In this document: positions 37,361 to 44,937 of the stretch, piece by piece
How positions within the stretch are numbered: the stretch's first letter is position 1
How the letters are laid out: each line of letters begins with the position of its first letter
NCBI GenBank assembly: GCA_030425385.1
Contig: JAUIAH010000002.1
Coordinates: 310,001 to 374,000, forward strand
Origin: Verrucomicrobiia bacterium
Lineage (GTDB): Bacteria; Verrucomicrobiota; Verrucomicrobiia; Verrucomicrobiales; DEV007
Direction of reading: 5' to 3'
DNA: 64,000 bases
The notes under the pieces: model-generated
What the model saw: only the letters and a program-made list of their open reading frames with translations
Database searches by the model: none
What the model was told of the DNA's origin: nothing
Position numbers and translations under genes: made by a program

Positions 37361-38015
37361 GAACATCTCCTCCCCAAAGCCTGAAAGCCTCGCGAACCCT
37401 CTGCTCACGGATCCCCTTTCGGATGACGCCAATGCCTATCTCAGCGAGCATGGCCTCTCCAAGCGTCTTCTCGACATCGCCGGATCGATTGTTGGCCTCA
37501 TCCTCGCCGCCCCCCTCATGGTGGTCTTTGGCTTGCTAATCTACCGCGAATCCCCTGGCAACATCATCTACAAGCAGCGCCGGGTAGGCCGCGATGGCAA
37601 CGAATTCACCATCTATAAGCTCCGCAGCATGAAACTCGACTCCGAGGTCAACGGAGCGGGATGGACCGTGGAGAATGATCCTCGTTGCCTCCAAGTCGGC
37701 AAGTTCATCCGCTCATGGAACATCGACGAGGTGCCTCAGTTCTGGAACGTGCTCAAAGGAGACATGAGCCTGGTAGGACCACGCCCTGAGCGGCCCGAAC
37801 ACATCGAGCGTCTCTGTGAAGAGATCCCTGGATGGGAGAAGCGCCTCGCAGTGAAGCCAGGGCTGACAGGATGGGCACAAGTGAATGGATGGCGCGGCGA
37901 CACCGATCTCAACGAGCGGGTGCGCCACGACACGGATTACATCAAACGCGGCAACTTGCTCTTTGATCTCGTCATCATGGCCCGCACGCTGGTCAACAAA
38001 GAGAACGCATACTAA
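37359..38015 (+). CDS. Undecaprenyl-phosphate sugar phosphotransferase (bacterial sugar transferase)
   Basis: 218 residues. Inner-membrane enzyme that transfers a sugar-1-phosphate to undecaprenyl phosphate, the first step of an exopolysaccharide or O-antigen repeat unit. The N-terminal membrane helix (DIAGSIVGLILAAPLMVVFG) is followed by the core motifs YKQRRVGRDGNEFTIYKLRS, SWNIDEVPQFWNVLKGDMS, VGPRPERPEHIE and KPGLTGWAQVNGWRGDT. It lacks the N-terminal four-helix/CoA-like part of WbaP-type enzymes, so it is the short PglC-like form. No other polysaccharide genes are directly next to it. The ATG at 37359 is chosen; a TTG nine codons upstream would lie inside the leader structure. Confidence 0.9.
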   Translation: MNISSPKPESLANPLLTDPLSDDANAYLSEHGLSKRLLDIAGSIVGLILAAPLMVVFGLLIYRESPGNIIYKQRRVGRDGNEFTIYKLRSMKLDSEVNGAGWTVENDPRCLQVGKFIRSWNIDEVPQFWNVLKGDMSLVGPRPERPEHIERLCEEIPGWEKRLAVKPGLTGWAQVNGWRGDTDLNERVRHDTDYIKRGNLLFDLVIMARTLVNKENAY

Positions 38016-38090
38016 CACACACTTTGCGCCATCTGTGAGTGACCTGGGGAGGTGCTCGCAGCTGGTGCAGTCGAAGAAAGAGCAGCAGAA

Positions 38091-38120
38091 GACCCCTACT
38101 GGATACGTCCGGTAGGGGTC
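38091..38120 (+). terminator. Intrinsic terminator between sugar transferase and Gfo/Idh gene
   Basis: Stem GACCCCTAC (38091-38099) with GTAGGGGTC (38112-38120), continued through a T-G pair and GGA/TCC around a TACG loop, about 13 pairs. It is followed by GTTCTGTTT on the plus strand. It lies 75 bases after the sugar transferase stop and overlaps the last codons of the convergent gene, so it could serve both. Confidence 0.8.
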
Positions 38121-39241
38121 GTTCTGTTTACCGTTGGGGTCGCCACCGCTACCCAGCGCCCGTCTTGAACCGAGGACGCCGCTGCGTCCGTGAATGCCTG
38201 AACGGCCAGACCATCGTCCAAGGTGGGATGCTCACTGGACTCACCGGCTACCACTCGGCTCAACGCCGGAAACACATAGGACTGGAACCGATTGGCCGTG
38301 CCCTCGTCCGGCAAGACCGCCACGACTTCCGGTTGGTTCGAACCCGAAGCCAATCGCAAAGCCCCAGAAAGGCGACACACACTCAAAGAACCTTCCGTCC
38401 CATGAAGCTCCAGCTCAGGTGCCATGCGCCTACGGAAATACGGCGCGTGTGAAAGCACTAACGTTCCCACGGCCCCACTATCAAATTCCCAAGCAATCGA
38501 TGCGTAATCCACCGTTCCGCTAGTGGCCGGCGTTCCCTCTTGACACTCCTCCCCAAGACGGAGCGCTTCGATCAGATTCACGTCGCCATGATCCACCCTC
38601 GGGGAGAGAGTGGCCCCATGCACGAGCACGCGCTTCGCATCGTCACCCATGATCCACCGCACGGTATCGTAGGCATGCGAGCCCACATCAGCGATGCTTC
38701 CAGACGATGAGATCTGCGGATCATCACGCCAGGTTCTCGGCATGTGCATGGGACGCGGATTGTGCCAACGATAGACCACGCCACGCACCTCACCGAGATC
38801 TCCGGCCGCCACCATCGCCTTGGCTCGCTGCATCGCTTCCGCGTAACGGACCCAGAAAGGCACGAAATGTCCCAGCAACGGTCGGGCTGTGTAAGCCGCT
38901 GCCATGGCACGCGCCTCTCTCACGTTCAGACCCACAGGCTTCTCACAAAGCACGTGTTTCCCAGCCTCTGCACACGCCATCACGGCTTCATAGTGGCAGG
39001 CGTCAGGCGTCGCTACGATGACCACATTCACCTCCGGATGCGCCACCACCTCTCGCCAATCATCAGAGATCAAAGAAGCCCCATCCTCTGCAGCCGCCGT
39101 CTCTAACAAGTCGCGACGCCGCGCCGCCAGCGCCACGATCTTCACCCCCTCACAAGCGCGCAATTCTCGACGGTAGGGAGTGCCAATGTATCCTGTCGCC
39201 CCGAGGACGCCGACTTTCCAGATGGGTTGATTTGCAGCCAC
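38096..39241 (-). CDS. Gfo/Idh/MocA family oxidoreductase (cytoplasmic)
   Basis: 381 residues, GTG start. NAD(P)-dependent sugar or inositol dehydrogenase family. The Rossmann loop is GVLGATGYIGTPYRREL; the active-site motif is HVLCEKPVGLNVREA with the catalytic Lys, and DVGSHAYDTVRWIMGD supplies the usual Asp/His region. No Tat signal, unlike the homologue at 54681-56045, so this one stays in the cytoplasm. Substrate unknown. Its 3' end overlaps the terminator of the convergent sugar transferase gene; the Hsp20 terminator lies just upstream of its start. Confidence 0.85.
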   Translation of the reverse strand: MAANQPIWKVGVLGATGYIGTPYRRELRACEGVKIVALAARRRDLLETAAAEDGASLISDDWREVVAHPEVNVVIVATPDACHYEAVMACAEAGKHVLCEKPVGLNVREARAMAAAYTARPLLGHFVPFWVRYAEAMQRAKAMVAAGDLGEVRGVVYRWHNPRPMHMPRTWRDDPQISSSGSIADVGSHAYDTVRWIMGDDAKRVLVHGATLSPRVDHGDVNLIEALRLGEECQEGTPATSGTVDYASIAWEFDSGAVGTLVLSHAPYFRRRMAPELELHGTEGSLSVCRLSGALRLASGSNQPEVVAVLPDEGTANRFQSYVFPALSRVVAGESSEHPTLDDGLAVQAFTDAAASSVQDGRWVAVATPTVNRTTPTGRIQ

Positions 39242-39297
39242 CTGGAACCTTGGCCTTTCCTTGGCCGCCCTGCCAATGAATATCGTCTCAACAGAAA

Positions 39298-39327
39298 CAC
39301 CGCCGCGGCTCGAAAGCCACGGCGGTG
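39298..39327 (-). terminator. Intrinsic terminator after the Hsp20 pair
   Basis: CACCGCCG (39298-39305) pairs with CGGCGGTG (39320-39327), plus an inner GGCT/AGCC stem with a CGAA loop. Read on the minus strand the hairpin is followed by TTTCTGTT, as expected for a terminator of the Hsp20 transcript, whose last gene ends at 39377. Confidence 0.85.
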
Positions 39328-39376
39328 CCGCTCTGTCTTCTCTTGCTTCGTGCTTACGAATCTTGCAGGCGTCCCG

Positions 39377-39772
39377 CTAGGCCACGTCGATGACTCGTGG
39401 CTTGTCCGCTTCTTTCAGCGGCAAGCCGATATCGAGAACGCCGTCTTCCACTTTGGCCGTGATGCGTTCGGGATCGATCTTGGCATTGAGCCGAAGGCGC
39501 AACCGATAATCTCCCTCTGGCAACTCTCGAGAGCGCGCTTGCCACCCTTCAGGGGCGGCATCTTCTCGTTTTGCTGTAATCGTTAGGACTTCTTCGGCCA
39601 GTGACAGGGTCACTCCGGATTTCCCGGCGCCCGGGACGTAGACCTTCACTTGATACCCATGATCGTCCTCACGCGCACGGTAACGGGGTTTGAGGAACCG
39701 TTCTTCGGTGGCAGCGACCGCTTTCTCATTGGCGCAGGTCAAGGTGGTGTCTTTGTCAGTAGTGCAGTTCAT
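39377..39772 (-). CDS. Hsp20/alpha-crystallin small heat shock protein (short form)
   Basis: 131 residues. ATP-independent holdase that binds unfolding proteins. The alpha-crystallin domain runs from about residue 35 to the end: HGYQVKVYVPGAGKSGVTLS, LTITAKRED, then YRLRLRLNAKIDPERITAKV and DGVLDIGLPL (the G-V-L motif). The N-terminal arm is short, with two Cys near the start, and there is no C-terminal I-x-I tail, so it may form smaller assemblies than typical Hsp20. A good Shine-Dalgarno sequence (GGAAAGAAG) stands just before the ATG. Second gene of the Hsp20 pair. Confidence 0.88.
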   Translation of the reverse strand: MNCTTDKDTTLTCANEKAVAATEERFLKPRYRAREDDHGYQVKVYVPGAGKSGVTLSLAEEVLTITAKREDAAPEGWQARSRELPEGDYRLRLRLNAKIDPERITAKVEDGVLDIGLPLKEADKPRVIDVA

Positions 39773-39833
39773 GCTTCTTTCCTTTCTAAATGATGATTGA
39801 TGGTAGTTGATGCGTTAGGTTAGCAGTCGCTTG

Positions 39834-40277
39834 TTAGGCGATTTCAATGGTGCGCGGCTTCAGTGTTGGCGCTTTGCCCACGGTCACTGTGAGCACACCA
39901 TCGGTGAGCTTTGCGGTGACTGATTCGGGATCGACGCCATCAGGGAGGGCGACGCGGCGACTCGCGCGAGCGACGAGAGCTTCGTCTTCCTCGCCTTGTT
40001 TCTCCTCACGCTCATAGCTGACGAGCAGCTCGCCCGATGGTTCCCAGCTGACTCGAACGTCCTTCTTGGCGATCCCCGGCAGATGGAACCGAAGCGCGTA
40101 ATGCTCGTCGTCTTCGAAGAGATCACAGGCAAGCCGCGAATCGTCTCCCACCAGATCTCGGAAGCGATGCCCGAGGAAGCGGGAGAAAGGCTCGAAGTCC
40201 GTGAAAGGCTCCCGGAACCAGCCGTTGAGTTCGTTCAAGGTGTGCGTCAGTGGATGATGGTAATGGATTGGTTTCAT
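39834..40277 (-). CDS. Hsp20/alpha-crystallin small heat shock protein
   Basis: 147 residues. Molecular chaperone of the Hsp20 family. The N-terminal arm contains TLNELNGWFREPFTDFEPF, and the alpha-crystallin domain (about 45-147) has HYALRFHLPGIAKKDVRVSW, ELLVSYERE, RRVALPDGVDPESVTAKLTD and GVLTVTVGKA. First gene of a two-gene minus-strand unit that ends at the terminator 39298-39327. An in-frame extension of 22 codons upstream exists, but it starts almost at the probable -10 box, so the ATG at 40277 is preferred. Confidence 0.9.
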   Translation of the reverse strand: MKPIHYHHPLTHTLNELNGWFREPFTDFEPFSRFLGHRFRDLVGDDSRLACDLFEDDEHYALRFHLPGIAKKDVRVSWEPSGELLVSYEREEKQGEEDEALVARASRRVALPDGVDPESVTAKLTDGVLTVTVGKAPTLKPRTIEIA

Positions 40278-40341
40278 GTGTTTAAAGTTTGGAATTTGCC
40301 TTAGGGTATATGCAGCCACCATGCCAAGCTTATCCATTTCC

Positions 40342-40375
40342 ACTTAATTCCCTTATTATAAACGCATTAAGTCAA
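40342..40375 (-). promoter_or_regulatory. Promoter region with inverted repeat upstream of the Hsp20 pair
   Basis: On the minus strand a perfect -10 box TATAAT (40355-40360) lies between the arms of an inverted repeat, ACTTAAT (40342-40348) and ATTAAGT (40366-40372). A TTGACT sequence (40370-40375) is present but only 9 bases from the -10 box, too close for a normal -35. The arrangement fits an operator covering a promoter. It does not match the CIRCE (HrcA) or HAIR (HspR) consensus as I know them. Confidence 0.4.
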
Positions 40376-40510
40376 TTTCACCCGATATTGCCCGAAGGAT
40401 CAGATGAGTCTTTCTGACACTTCCTGAATTGGGGATTACTTGACCAATAGAGCCATTTCGTCTCAATAAACCTGTCCGCTCGGAGATTGACCCATGGCGC
40501 GAGGCTCCTC

Positions 40511-42772
40511 ATGCTTGTCCGCATGGTTCGCTCATCGCTCACTCTCTTTCTTATACTCCTTTGTTGGAACATTGGATCACCCGCGCAAGAAATGCCACGC
40601 ATCGAGGGCGCACCGGCCCAGCCTCTCCTGCTGCAGACAGATCGCCTGGTGGAGGCACTCGACTTCCTGGGACAGCCGTTGAGCGTTGACGAGAAGCAGC
40701 GGCTTGCCCAGGCACGCGCGGAGCAAGAGGACGCACGCGCCACGCAGATCGTGCAAGAGGTCCTGGATCCCCACTGCCTGGCTCGCGTTCAGATCAATCC
40801 CGAGTCCCGCGTGAAAGTGGCGGAAGGTCCTTCTCCCCGCACCTTAGCACAGCACGGCTGGACACTCTTCCTCGTCAAGGTCCACAACGAAGCAGGGGTC
40901 ACCCACCCCCTGGTGGTGAAGAGCAATCAAGCGCAGCCCTTGCACAACGCCCCACCAGAGACGCTGCGCGATCGGTGGATGGACCTCGCCGTGTTCAATG
41001 ATAGACCCATGACAGCCCGGCTCTCCGGTTCTCTGCTAGAATATCGCATCATCCAACTCTATAGTCGCGACGCTGGCAATCGAAGCGCTGTGCTAGAGTT
41101 CTCTGTGGGCCAAGGCACTCAAGATCTCGGATTCCGGAGCGATCTCGTGGCAACCTTCAACGCCACTGCTAGTCGCGAGGTAACCTTCCACATCCGTGAC
41201 GAACACAACCAACCCACTACTGCGGCTCTCGAGATTCGGGATCACCTGAACCGCGTTTACCCTTCGCAATCGAAGCGTCTCGCACCCGATTTCTCCTTTC
41301 ACCCCCAAGTCTACCGTGCTCATGGGGAGAATGTGAAGCTTCCACTGGGCACCTACACCATCAAATGCACGCGCGGACCGGAATATCTTCCTCAAACGCA
41401 AGAGGTCACGATCACCGAAGCCTCTCCACCGGTGCGCTTCGAGCTTCGGCGCTGGATCGATCCCTCCTTGTTAGGCTGGTGGTCCGGAGATCATCACATT
41501 CATGCCGCTGGCTGCGCCCACTATAGCAATCCTACCGAAGGCGTCCACGCGCCTGACATGATGCGGCACTGCCTGGGCGAGGATCTCAAGATCGGCGCCA
41601 ATCTCACCTGGGGACCCTGCTTCGACTATCAAAAGCAATTCTTCACGGGCAAAGACGACAGCGTCTCTCAGTATCCCTATCTCTTGCGCTACGATGTAGA
41701 AGTGTCAGGGTTTGGTTCCCATCAATCGGGCCACCTCTGCCTCCTCCGTTTGCAACAACAAATGTATCCCGGAGGCAACTCGAAGGATCATTGGCCTACC
41801 CTCTGCCTCAATACCTTGCGATGGGCACAGCAACAGGGCGCCGTCTGCGGGCCCGCCCATTCGGGCTGGGGCCTCGCTCTCCCCTCTGCGGAACTCCCCA
41901 ACTACGATATCCCACCTTTCGATGGCATCGGCGCCTGCGAATACGTGGTCGATGTGACCCACGAAGTGCCAGGCCCCGATGGTGAACTCGTGCCCGCCGT
42001 GGATTTCATGTCCACGGTCGACACCCCCTATCCTTGGGAACTCAACATCTACTATCACACCCTCAATGCGGGCTATCGCACCCGCATCAGTGGTGAGACC
42101 GATTTCCCTTGCATCTATGGTGAACGCGTCGGCCTCGGGCGCTCTTATGTGAAATTGCCAGGACGCCTCGACTACGACAACTGGTGCCAGGGCATCGAAG
42201 AAGGCCGCGCCTATGTGTCAGACGGCTACAGTCACCTCATTGACTTCACCATCAACGACACGCAATTGGGAAGCGGCAAGCCAGACCTGAAACTCGACGC
42301 TCCTAGCACCGTCACGGCCACGGTCAAAGCCGCCTCTTTGTTAGACGAACAGCCGGATGCCTTTATCCGATCACGCTCCTTCGACCAACAACCCTACTGG
42401 CATGTGGAACGGGCGCGCCAAGGCGACACGCGCACCGTCAAGGTCGAAGTGATCGTCAATGGCTTACCGAAGACCTCTCAGACACTCACCGCTGATGGCG
42501 CGCTCCGCGATCTCAGTATTGAGGTGCCGATTGAGAAAAGTTGCTGGGTGGCCCTACGCATCCTCCCTAGCGCACACACCAACCCCATCTTCGTCGAGGT
42601 CGGGGGCAAACCCGTCCGCGAGAAGAAGAGCCTGGAGTGGTGCTTGAAATCCATCGAACAACTCTGGAGCCAGAAAGAGAAATTCATCGCCGAGGAAGAA
42701 ATGCAAGACGCCCTCGACGCCTACGATCACGCGCGACGAGTTTACGCAGCAAGACTAGCAGAATCCCCGTGA
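40511..42772 (+). CDS. Secreted CehA/McbA-type PHP metallohydrolase
   Basis: 753 residues with a signal peptide (LTLFLILLCWNIGSPAQ). Residues up to about 310 form beta-rich domains. A PHP-type metal-dependent hydrolase domain follows (about 320-600): WWSGDHHIHAAGCAHYSNP carries the HxH metal pair, and GPAHSGWG, VDFMSTVDTPYPW and GETDFPCIYGE supply later ligands. CehA/McbA relatives hydrolyse esters and phosphoester-like bonds; the substrate here is unknown. The last 150 residues are a beta-sandwich and a helical tail. The frame opens at a TTG eight codons earlier; the ATG at 40511 has a GAGG sequence in front. Confidence 0.75.
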   Translation: MLVRMVRSSLTLFLILLCWNIGSPAQEMPRIEGAPAQPLLLQTDRLVEALDFLGQPLSVDEKQRLAQARAEQEDARATQIVQEVLDPHCLARVQINPESRVKVAEGPSPRTLAQHGWTLFLVKVHNEAGVTHPLVVKSNQAQPLHNAPPETLRDRWMDLAVFNDRPMTARLSGSLLEYRIIQLYSRDAGNRSAVLEFSVGQGTQDLGFRSDLVATFNATASREVTFHIRDEHNQPTTAALEIRDHLNRVYPSQSKRLAPDFSFHPQVYRAHGENVKLPLGTYTIKCTRGPEYLPQTQEVTITEASPPVRFELRRWIDPSLLGWWSGDHHIHAAGCAHYSNPTEGVHAPDMMRHCLGEDLKIGANLTWGPCFDYQKQFFTGKDDSVSQYPYLLRYDVEVSGFGSHQSGHLCLLRLQQQMYPGGNSKDHWPTLCLNTLRWAQQQGAVCGPAHSGWGLALPSAELPNYDIPPFDGIGACEYVVDVTHEVPGPDGELVPAVDFMSTVDTPYPWELNIYYHTLNAGYRTRISGETDFPCIYGERVGLGRSYVKLPGRLDYDNWCQGIEEGRAYVSDGYSHLIDFTINDTQLGSGKPDLKLDAPSTVTATVKAASLLDEQPDAFIRSRSFDQQPYWHVERARQGDTRTVKVEVIVNGLPKTSQTLTADGALRDLSIEVPIEKSCWVALRILPSAHTNPIFVEVGGKPVREKKSLEWCLKSIEQLWSQKEKFIAEEEMQDALDAYDHARRVYAARLAESP

Positions 42773-43167
42773 AGTAGGACAAGCGCAAAACCCTTTCCCT
42801 ATGGAAATTCCAAGGCCCGAAGGCCGAACCGACGTCCGGTCGGCAGATTGATGCACCTTTCTCCCACCCTCGATCGGTCGCCCTTCCGCCGATGACTTCG
42901 GCTAGTGTCTCTGATCACTAATTCGTTGAACGGATAGTTCATGACGCATTCGGTTCACACAGGGGACTTGAAATCCCCATTTCATCTGAAGCGCAACAGC
43001 GCCCATGCTGGGCACGCACAGGGCGACCATCGCAAGCCTGATCACGTTGTGAGTTGATTGACTACCCTGATTCGATACTTAAAACTCCGATCGAGACATC
43101 GCCCTCAGATCAGGCTGCGATGGCTCAAACATAGTGCTTCTAAAGGAATGTCAGTATTGCCTATCCT
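42773..43167. other. Gene-free stretch at the start of the accessory segment
   Basis: 395 bases without a credible gene on either strand. It holds short inverted repeats just after the upstream gene (GGCCCGAAGGCC, and CCGAC/GTCGG around 42828-42842) but no hairpin followed by a T-run, so a terminator is only possible. The rest is unrecognised sequence with frequent stops in all frames. It looks like decayed or imported DNA compared with the tight gene spacing elsewhere. Confidence 0.5.
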
Positions 43168-43662
43168 ATGAAAGTTGATCCAGTCCAGCACGGGTTCGAA
43201 CTCAGATCGGACGGACTAATAGTGATGGACCCTGGGCACCCTCCAGGTTGCGGCGTCACCATCGAGAATTGTGTTCCAGGAGTCTGGAATGCGAGTGTCC
43301 GTCTTACACCAGCAGGCGATAAAGATGTTCTGCTAGCCAATTGCGACTTTCCGACTACGGGACTTCAGCGCGAGTGCATCGAAACTGGGATCATCGGATC
43401 AACCTGTTTCCATGCGATCTATGATAGAGGTGTCGTGGAAGAACAAGAGAAGTCAGGCGGTGATGCCTTCGAAAGAATCATGAAAAGGGTGAGCGAGGGA
43501 GGAGAGGCTCTTAGTGCTTATGAGAGTATCGCTAAGCCCATTGCAAGTATAGATGCTGGTTTGGTCTTTCTGTGGGACGGCGATGCTGACTGCTCAATTT
43601 ACAAGCAGGTCGAGTCTGATCGCGTCATTGCAGTAGAGATACACGGTCACTCACTTCACTAG
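43168..43662 (+). CDS. Hypothetical protein, possibly DUF4241-like
   Basis: 164 residues, function unknown. The pattern GFELRSDGLIVMDPGHPP, then VPGVWNASVRLTPAG, then a 'G-x(6)-F-x-A-I-Y-D' segment (IGSTCFHAIYDRGV) and a late beta strand (VIAVEIHGH) recalls the layout of DUF4241-type proteins ('GL-x-V-x-DP', 'PG-x-W-x-a-x-V', 'GxxxxxxxxFD'). Several of the usually conserved residues differ, so this is a weak assignment. It has no signal peptide. It lies in the accessory segment, and its codon usage looks less GC-rich than the flanking genes. Confidence 0.5.
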   Translation: MKVDPVQHGFELRSDGLIVMDPGHPPGCGVTIENCVPGVWNASVRLTPAGDKDVLLANCDFPTTGLQRECIETGIIGSTCFHAIYDRGVVEEQEKSGGDAFERIMKRVSEGGEALSAYESIAKPIASIDAGLVFLWDGDADCSIYKQVESDRVIAVEIHGHSLH

Positions 43663-43692
43663 ACCTCATTGTCACAGCCCTAGCAGTACAAT

Positions 43693-43983
43693 TTGGTGGA
43701 GAGGAACCAAGCCTTGGGCAATATGGACGAAGTGCTTGATGATGGGGACCGCATATTGGTTAGGGACCAAGGTCTTGAAGAATCAATCGATTTGAGAGAC
43801 ATCCGGCAGGTGAGCTCAACCATGATACGTCCAGCGGGAGTTTCGCTTCACCTTCGCCGAGACTCTGCCTTTGGTAGAAGAATCAAGTTCCTACCGTGTT
43901 CATCCTTGTTTCGCTTCTCAAGTTTGGCGAAGTCTCTGAACACGCGCATCAAACAAGCCGAATCGGGTAGAAGCAGGGTTTAA
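43693..43983 (+). CDS. N-terminally truncated small hypothetical protein
   Basis: Up to 96 residues; start uncertain (TTG 43693, GTG 43696 or ATG 43723). VLDDGDRILVRDQGLEESID, then IRQVSSTM, VSLHLRRDSAFGRRIKF and LNTRIKQ reads like the second half of a small PH-like beta protein family I know only as 'hypothetical', in which a further N-terminal part is normal. A TAG at 43681 blocks extension, so the gene is probably a truncated remnant or a shortened version. It follows the previous gene by 30 bases. Confidence 0.42.
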   Translation: MVERNQALGNMDEVLDDGDRILVRDQGLEESIDLRDIRQVSSTMIRPAGVSLHLRRDSAFGRRIKFLPCSSLFRFSSLAKSLNTRIKQAESGRSRV

Positions 43984-44207
43984 ATCGGTTTGACCCTGCT
44001 CCCCCACTCCACAGGCCATACGGGTCCGTAGCACGGCGATTCCGATACGCTACTGTTAGGGTAATTGACGTTGAGCCATTGTTCTGCAATCGAGGGCACT
44101 CCCTGACCGCTCAGCCAATCGTTGGTCAGCGCCATGCGGACCAGACGATGCGGACGCATGCGCAACGGACCTTTGCGACGCCGTGAGGCTTTCTTCACTT
44201 CCGGTCG
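43980..44207 (-). pseudogene. Remnant of a group II intron reverse transcriptase/maturase C-terminus
   Basis: Read on the minus strand this encodes RRRKGPLRMRPHRLVRMALT, followed by NDWLSGQGVPSIAEQWLNV and NYPNS, then a tail with CYGPVWPVEWGSR. Group II intron maturases commonly end in 'RKGPW-x-x-(S/A)-(R/K)-T-x(5)-A-L-(S/T)-N-x-W-L-x-x-Q-G-(L/V)-x-S-(L/V)-x-(E/D)-x-W-x(3)-(H/N)-Y-P', and their downstream sequence often reads like 'YGPVxTVVWEGxxRxxPYP'. A TGA stop lies just upstream of the surviving part and no reverse transcriptase domain (YADD) is present, so only a decayed C-terminal scrap remains. Recognition is from memory of the family, not a search. Confidence 0.5.
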
Positions 44208-44344
44208 TCAGTTCGGGGCTGACCGATCGTTCTCTCGAGTTGTGTTTTCCAGAGGCATCGGGTATCAGAAGGTTCATCCTGACGTCGAAGGCTTCCTTCG
44301 AGAGCGTTGACAGACTTCTAGAGGTTTTCCAAATCAATCTGAGC
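43984..44344. other. Stretch without an intact gene, containing the intron remnant
   Basis: About 360 bases between the truncated small gene and the ankyrin gene. Its left part is the maturase remnant on the minus strand. An inverted repeat CTGACC...GGTCAG lies near 44103-44129. No promoter or terminator can be recognised. The rest is unassigned. Confidence 0.45.
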
Positions 44345-44911
44345 ATGACAGAGTCACGGGACACTACCGCTGAAATGAATGCCAAGAAGCGTGGATTTAC
44401 GGGCACTTCAGAATTCTATGAAGAAGACGGCGAGCCGCGTTTGTATTTGATGGCCTATTGCGGACAAGCCGACCTCCTACTTGAAGCTTTTCAAGCAGGC
44501 TACGCTGCGCACGGCGGGTTATTGCATGATGCTTGCTGCGGCCGCCCGACCTTTCGAGGCTATTCGCATGATGGCCACTATCCCCATTGGCCAGATGGGT
44601 TTCGCGAAACGGTTCGTGTCCTGATTTCTCATGGAGCGGACGTGAATGAGAGAAACGCTTCTGGAAACCGCAAGTATGAGGGTTGTGAACCGTGGGTCAT
44701 GAACGGCGAGACGGCGCTTCACTACGCTGCGGGCGCTTGGGATGCGCCTATTGTCCGGCTACTGCTCGATGCGGGTGCGAAACGGGACGCCCCAAACGAT
44801 CATGGCGAAACGCCGTTCGATTGGGCAGTGCGCTATTCAGCTCCGCCAGCTGTCGTCAAGCTCTTGGACGTCGAACGCAGCGACGCACCCCTCGATCTTC
44901 ATGAAGGCTAA
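44345..44911 (+). CDS. Ankyrin repeat protein
   Basis: 188 residues. The repeats are visible as LLHDACCGRP, VRVLISHGADVNERNASGNR, then GETALHYAAGAWDAPIVRLL with LDAGAKRDAPNDHGETPFDW. Ankyrin proteins mediate protein-protein contacts; no enzyme domain or signal peptide. It closes the accessory segment. The frame is open 54 codons farther upstream, but that part looks like noise and overlaps the intron remnant; the ATG at 44345 or the one ten codons later is more likely. Confidence 0.72.
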   Translation: MTESRDTTAEMNAKKRGFTGTSEFYEEDGEPRLYLMAYCGQADLLLEAFQAGYAAHGGLLHDACCGRPTFRGYSHDGHYPHWPDGFRETVRVLISHGADVNERNASGNRKYEGCEPWVMNGETALHYAAGAWDAPIVRLLLDAGAKRDAPNDHGETPFDWAVRYSAPPAVVKLLDVERSDAPLDLHEG

Positions 44912-44937
44912 ACGGCTTGTGATCGAGTAGGATCTGC

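Noticed and set aside
43984-44344. Integron attC site suggested by a GTTGAGC heptamer and GTTAGG-like words
   Set aside because: No matching RYYYAAC partner at a suitable distance, and GTTAG/CTAAC words are common in ordinary genes here.
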